In this document: piece by piece, positions 6,252-7,546 of the stretch
Layout: every line of letters begins with the position of its first letter
Position numbering within the stretch: position 1 is the first letter of the stretch
Source of the DNA: Clostridium sp. CAG:575
GTDB taxonomy: Bacteria > Bacillota > Clostridia > TANB77 > CAG-508
NCBI GenBank assembly: GCA_000435535.1
Contig: FR884546.1
Coordinates: 1-7,546, forward strand
Reading direction: 5' to 3'
Length of the DNA stretch: 7,546 bases
Position numbers and translations under genes: made by a program
Notes under the pieces: generated by a model
Told to the model about the DNA's origin: nothing
Databases searched by the model: none
Seen by the model: only the letters and a program-made list of their open reading frames with translations

Positions 6252-6280
6252 ATTATATAGATTTTTTTTGATTTTGTCAA
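6252..6280 (-). promoter_or_regulatory. Perfect-consensus promoter for the antisense RNA
   Basis: Read on the minus strand, TTGACA (6280-6275) and TATAAT (6257-6252) are separated by exactly 17 bases, a 12 of 12 match to the vegetative sigma consensus. It faces back towards the small peptide gene and away from the GltD-like gene. It is stronger by consensus than the opposing peptide promoter, as expected for an antitoxin RNA made in excess. Confidence 0.85.
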
Positions 6281-6314
6281 ATGATATTTTTTTTCTTTGT
6301 TATTAGAAAAATCA

Positions 6315-6340
6315 TTGAGTTCAATTTTAAAAAATATAAT
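6315..6340 (+). promoter_or_regulatory. Possible promoter of the GltD-like gene
   Basis: A perfect TATAAT lies at 6335-6340. The best -35-like hexamer, TTGAGT at 6315-6320, is only 14 bases away, which is short, so the -35 assignment is weak. Transcription would start near 6347, leaving a leader of about 22 nt that contains the AAAAGGA ribosome-binding site at 6352-6358. Confidence 0.4.
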
Positions 6341-6368
6341 AAAATAAATAGAAAAGGAATGAAACTAA

Positions 6369-7546
6369 ATGAATAAAATTATAGAAAAAACAAATTACTG
6401 TTTAAATTGCAAAATTAAACCATGTTCAACAAAAGGGTGTCCATTAGAAAACAACATACCAGAATTTATAAAAGCTACAAAAGAAGAAAATTACAGAGAA
6501 GCGTATAAAATTTTGTCAAAAACAACAGTATTACCCGGAATATGTGGAAAAATCTGCCCACACATGAAACAATGTCAAGGAAGTTGCGTAAGAGGAATAA
6601 AAGGCGAACCAGTAAGTATTGGAGAAATAGAAAACTACATATTTGAAAAAGCACAAGAAGAAAAAATAGAACTAGAAGAAGTAATAGAAAAAACAGAACA
6701 ATTAAAAAATAAAAAAATAGCTATTGTTGGAGGAGGACCAGCTGGATTAACATGTGCAGCATTTCTAGCAAAAAATGGAGCAAATGTTACAATCTATGAA
6801 AAATATAATTATCTTGGAGGTTTACTAGTACATGGAATACCTGACTTTAGACTTGATAAAAAAAGAGTAGAAGATACAGCAAATAAAATATTAAAACTAG
6901 GTATAGAAATTAAATATGAACAAGAATTAGGAAAGAATATAAAATTAAGTGAATTAGAACAAGAATATGATGCAATATTTTTAGGCATAGGAGCAAACAA
7001 ATCTAGCAAAATGGGAGTAAAAGGAGAAAACTTAAAAGGCGTATATGGTGGAAATGAACTACTAGAGCACAGAAATTTTCCAGAGCTAACAGGAAAAACA
7101 GTATGTGTAATAGGTGGAGGAAATGTTGCAATAGATTGTAGTAGGACTTTAAAGAAACTAGGAGCAGAAAATGTAAATGTAATATATAGAAGAGCAGAAG
7201 AGCAAATGCCAGCAGAGAAAAAAGAAATAGAAGAGGCAAAACAAGAAGGAATACAATTTTTATTTCAAAACAATATTGTAGAAATAAAAGGAAAACAAAA
7301 AGTAGAAAAATTAGAATTAATAAAAACAGAATTAATTCAAAAAGACGGAGAAAGCAGACTAGTACCAGTAAATGTAGAAAATAGCAATTATGAAATAAAA
7401 ACAGATTATGTAGTGATGGCATTAGGAGGAATGGTATCAGATGAAGTATTTGAGTTAGGATTAACACTAAATAAATGGGGAAACATTTATATTAATGAAA
7501 ATTATCAAACATCAAATCCAAAAATATTTGCAGGTGGAGATTTAGC
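6369..7546 (+). CDS. GltD-like NAD(P)-dependent iron-sulfur flavoprotein, 3' end outside window
   Basis: About 392 codons are visible and the frame is open at the right edge. The family, glutamate synthase small subunit and relatives, moves electrons between NAD(P)H, FAD and [4Fe-4S] clusters. Seen in the sequence: first cluster cysteines 11, 14, 19 and 24; second cluster cysteines 59, 63, 69 and 73 with the GltD spacing x3-x5-x3; FAD dinucleotide fold GGGPAG at 121-126; the family GGLLVHGIPDFRLDK region; and a second dinucleotide fold VIGGGNVA at 247-254 followed by YRR, which suggests NADPH. The last visible residues are AGGDL, the conserved second FAD contact. The protein starts only 10 residues before the first cluster, lacking most of the N-terminal extension of typical GltD. 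The start at 6369 is supported by AAAAGGA about 10 bases upstream. It could serve a glutamate synthase or be a stand-alone oxidoreductase; the downstream genes would decide. Confidence 0.9.
   Translation, partial: MNKIIEKTNYCLNCKIKPCSTKGCPLENNIPEFIKATKEENYREAYKILSKTTVLPGICGKICPHMKQCQGSCVRGIKGEPVSIGEIENYIFEKAQEEKIELEEVIEKTEQLKNKKIAIVGGGPAGLTCAAFLAKNGANVTIYEKYNYLGGLLVHGIPDFRLDKKRVEDTANKILKLGIEIKYEQELGKNIKLSELEQEYDAIFLGIGANKSSKMGVKGENLKGVYGGNELLEHRNFPELTGKTVCVIGGGNVAIDCSRTLKKLGAENVNVIYRRAEEQMPAEKKEIEEAKQEGIQFLFQNNIVEIKGKQKVEKLELIKTELIQKDGESRLVPVNVENSNYEIKTDYVVMALGGMVSDEVFELGLTLNKWGNIYINENYQTSNPKIFAGGDL

Noticed and set aside
6359..6376. Five-codon ORF (MKLNE) overlapping the start of the GltD-like gene
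   Set aside because: The purine-rich site is directly adjacent to its ATG, too close to serve it, while the spacing to the ATG at 6369 is normal.

Overview
The window is a strongly AT-rich piece of bacterial chromosome. Codons are A/T-ended throughout (AGA for Arg, ATA for Ile), ribosome-binding sites are AGGAGG-type, and TGG is used for Trp with TGA as a stop. Together with AddB, a PgeF/YlmD protein, an iron-sulfur uracil-DNA glycosylase and a GltD-like flavoprotein, this points to an anaerobic low-GC Firmicute, most likely a Clostridia-type gut organism. The lineage is inferred and no rRNA is present to confirm it.

Layout. Positions 35-5899 hold four same-strand genes that look like one or two housekeeping transcription units: addB (double-strand-break end processing), pgeF (multifunctional purine nucleoside enzyme of the YlmD/LACC1 family), an S66 LD-carboxypeptidase/MccF-like peptidase, and a family 4 uracil-DNA glycosylase. 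Two near-identical 24-bp palindromic repeats lie between the last two genes. At 6369 a GltD-like two-cluster iron-sulfur flavoprotein begins and runs off the right edge.

The most interesting part is the roughly 470-bp gap between the glycosylase and the GltD-like gene (5900-6368). It holds a compact unit with the layout of a type I toxin-antitoxin locus of the Fst/par kind. It comprises a 38-residue single-span hydrophobic peptide (6043-6159) with its own promoter, a convergent antisense RNA driven by a perfect-consensus TTGACA-17-TATAAT promoter on the minus strand, and a shared hairpin terminator between them. Two short direct repeats let the antisense RNA pair with the Shine-Dalgarno and start codon of the peptide message. 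A local helix in the message leader would sequester the Shine-Dalgarno. The two convergent RNAs would also begin with the same 13-nt sequence because the ends of the unit are inverted repeats. The peptide does not resemble Fst or any toxin family I recognise, so the assignment rests on architecture.

How the genes relate. addB and the glycosylase are both DNA-repair genes. pgeF and the S66 peptidase fit nucleoside and cell-wall salvage. The small toxin-like unit is independent of these, with its own promoters, and sits as an insert between two housekeeping genes.
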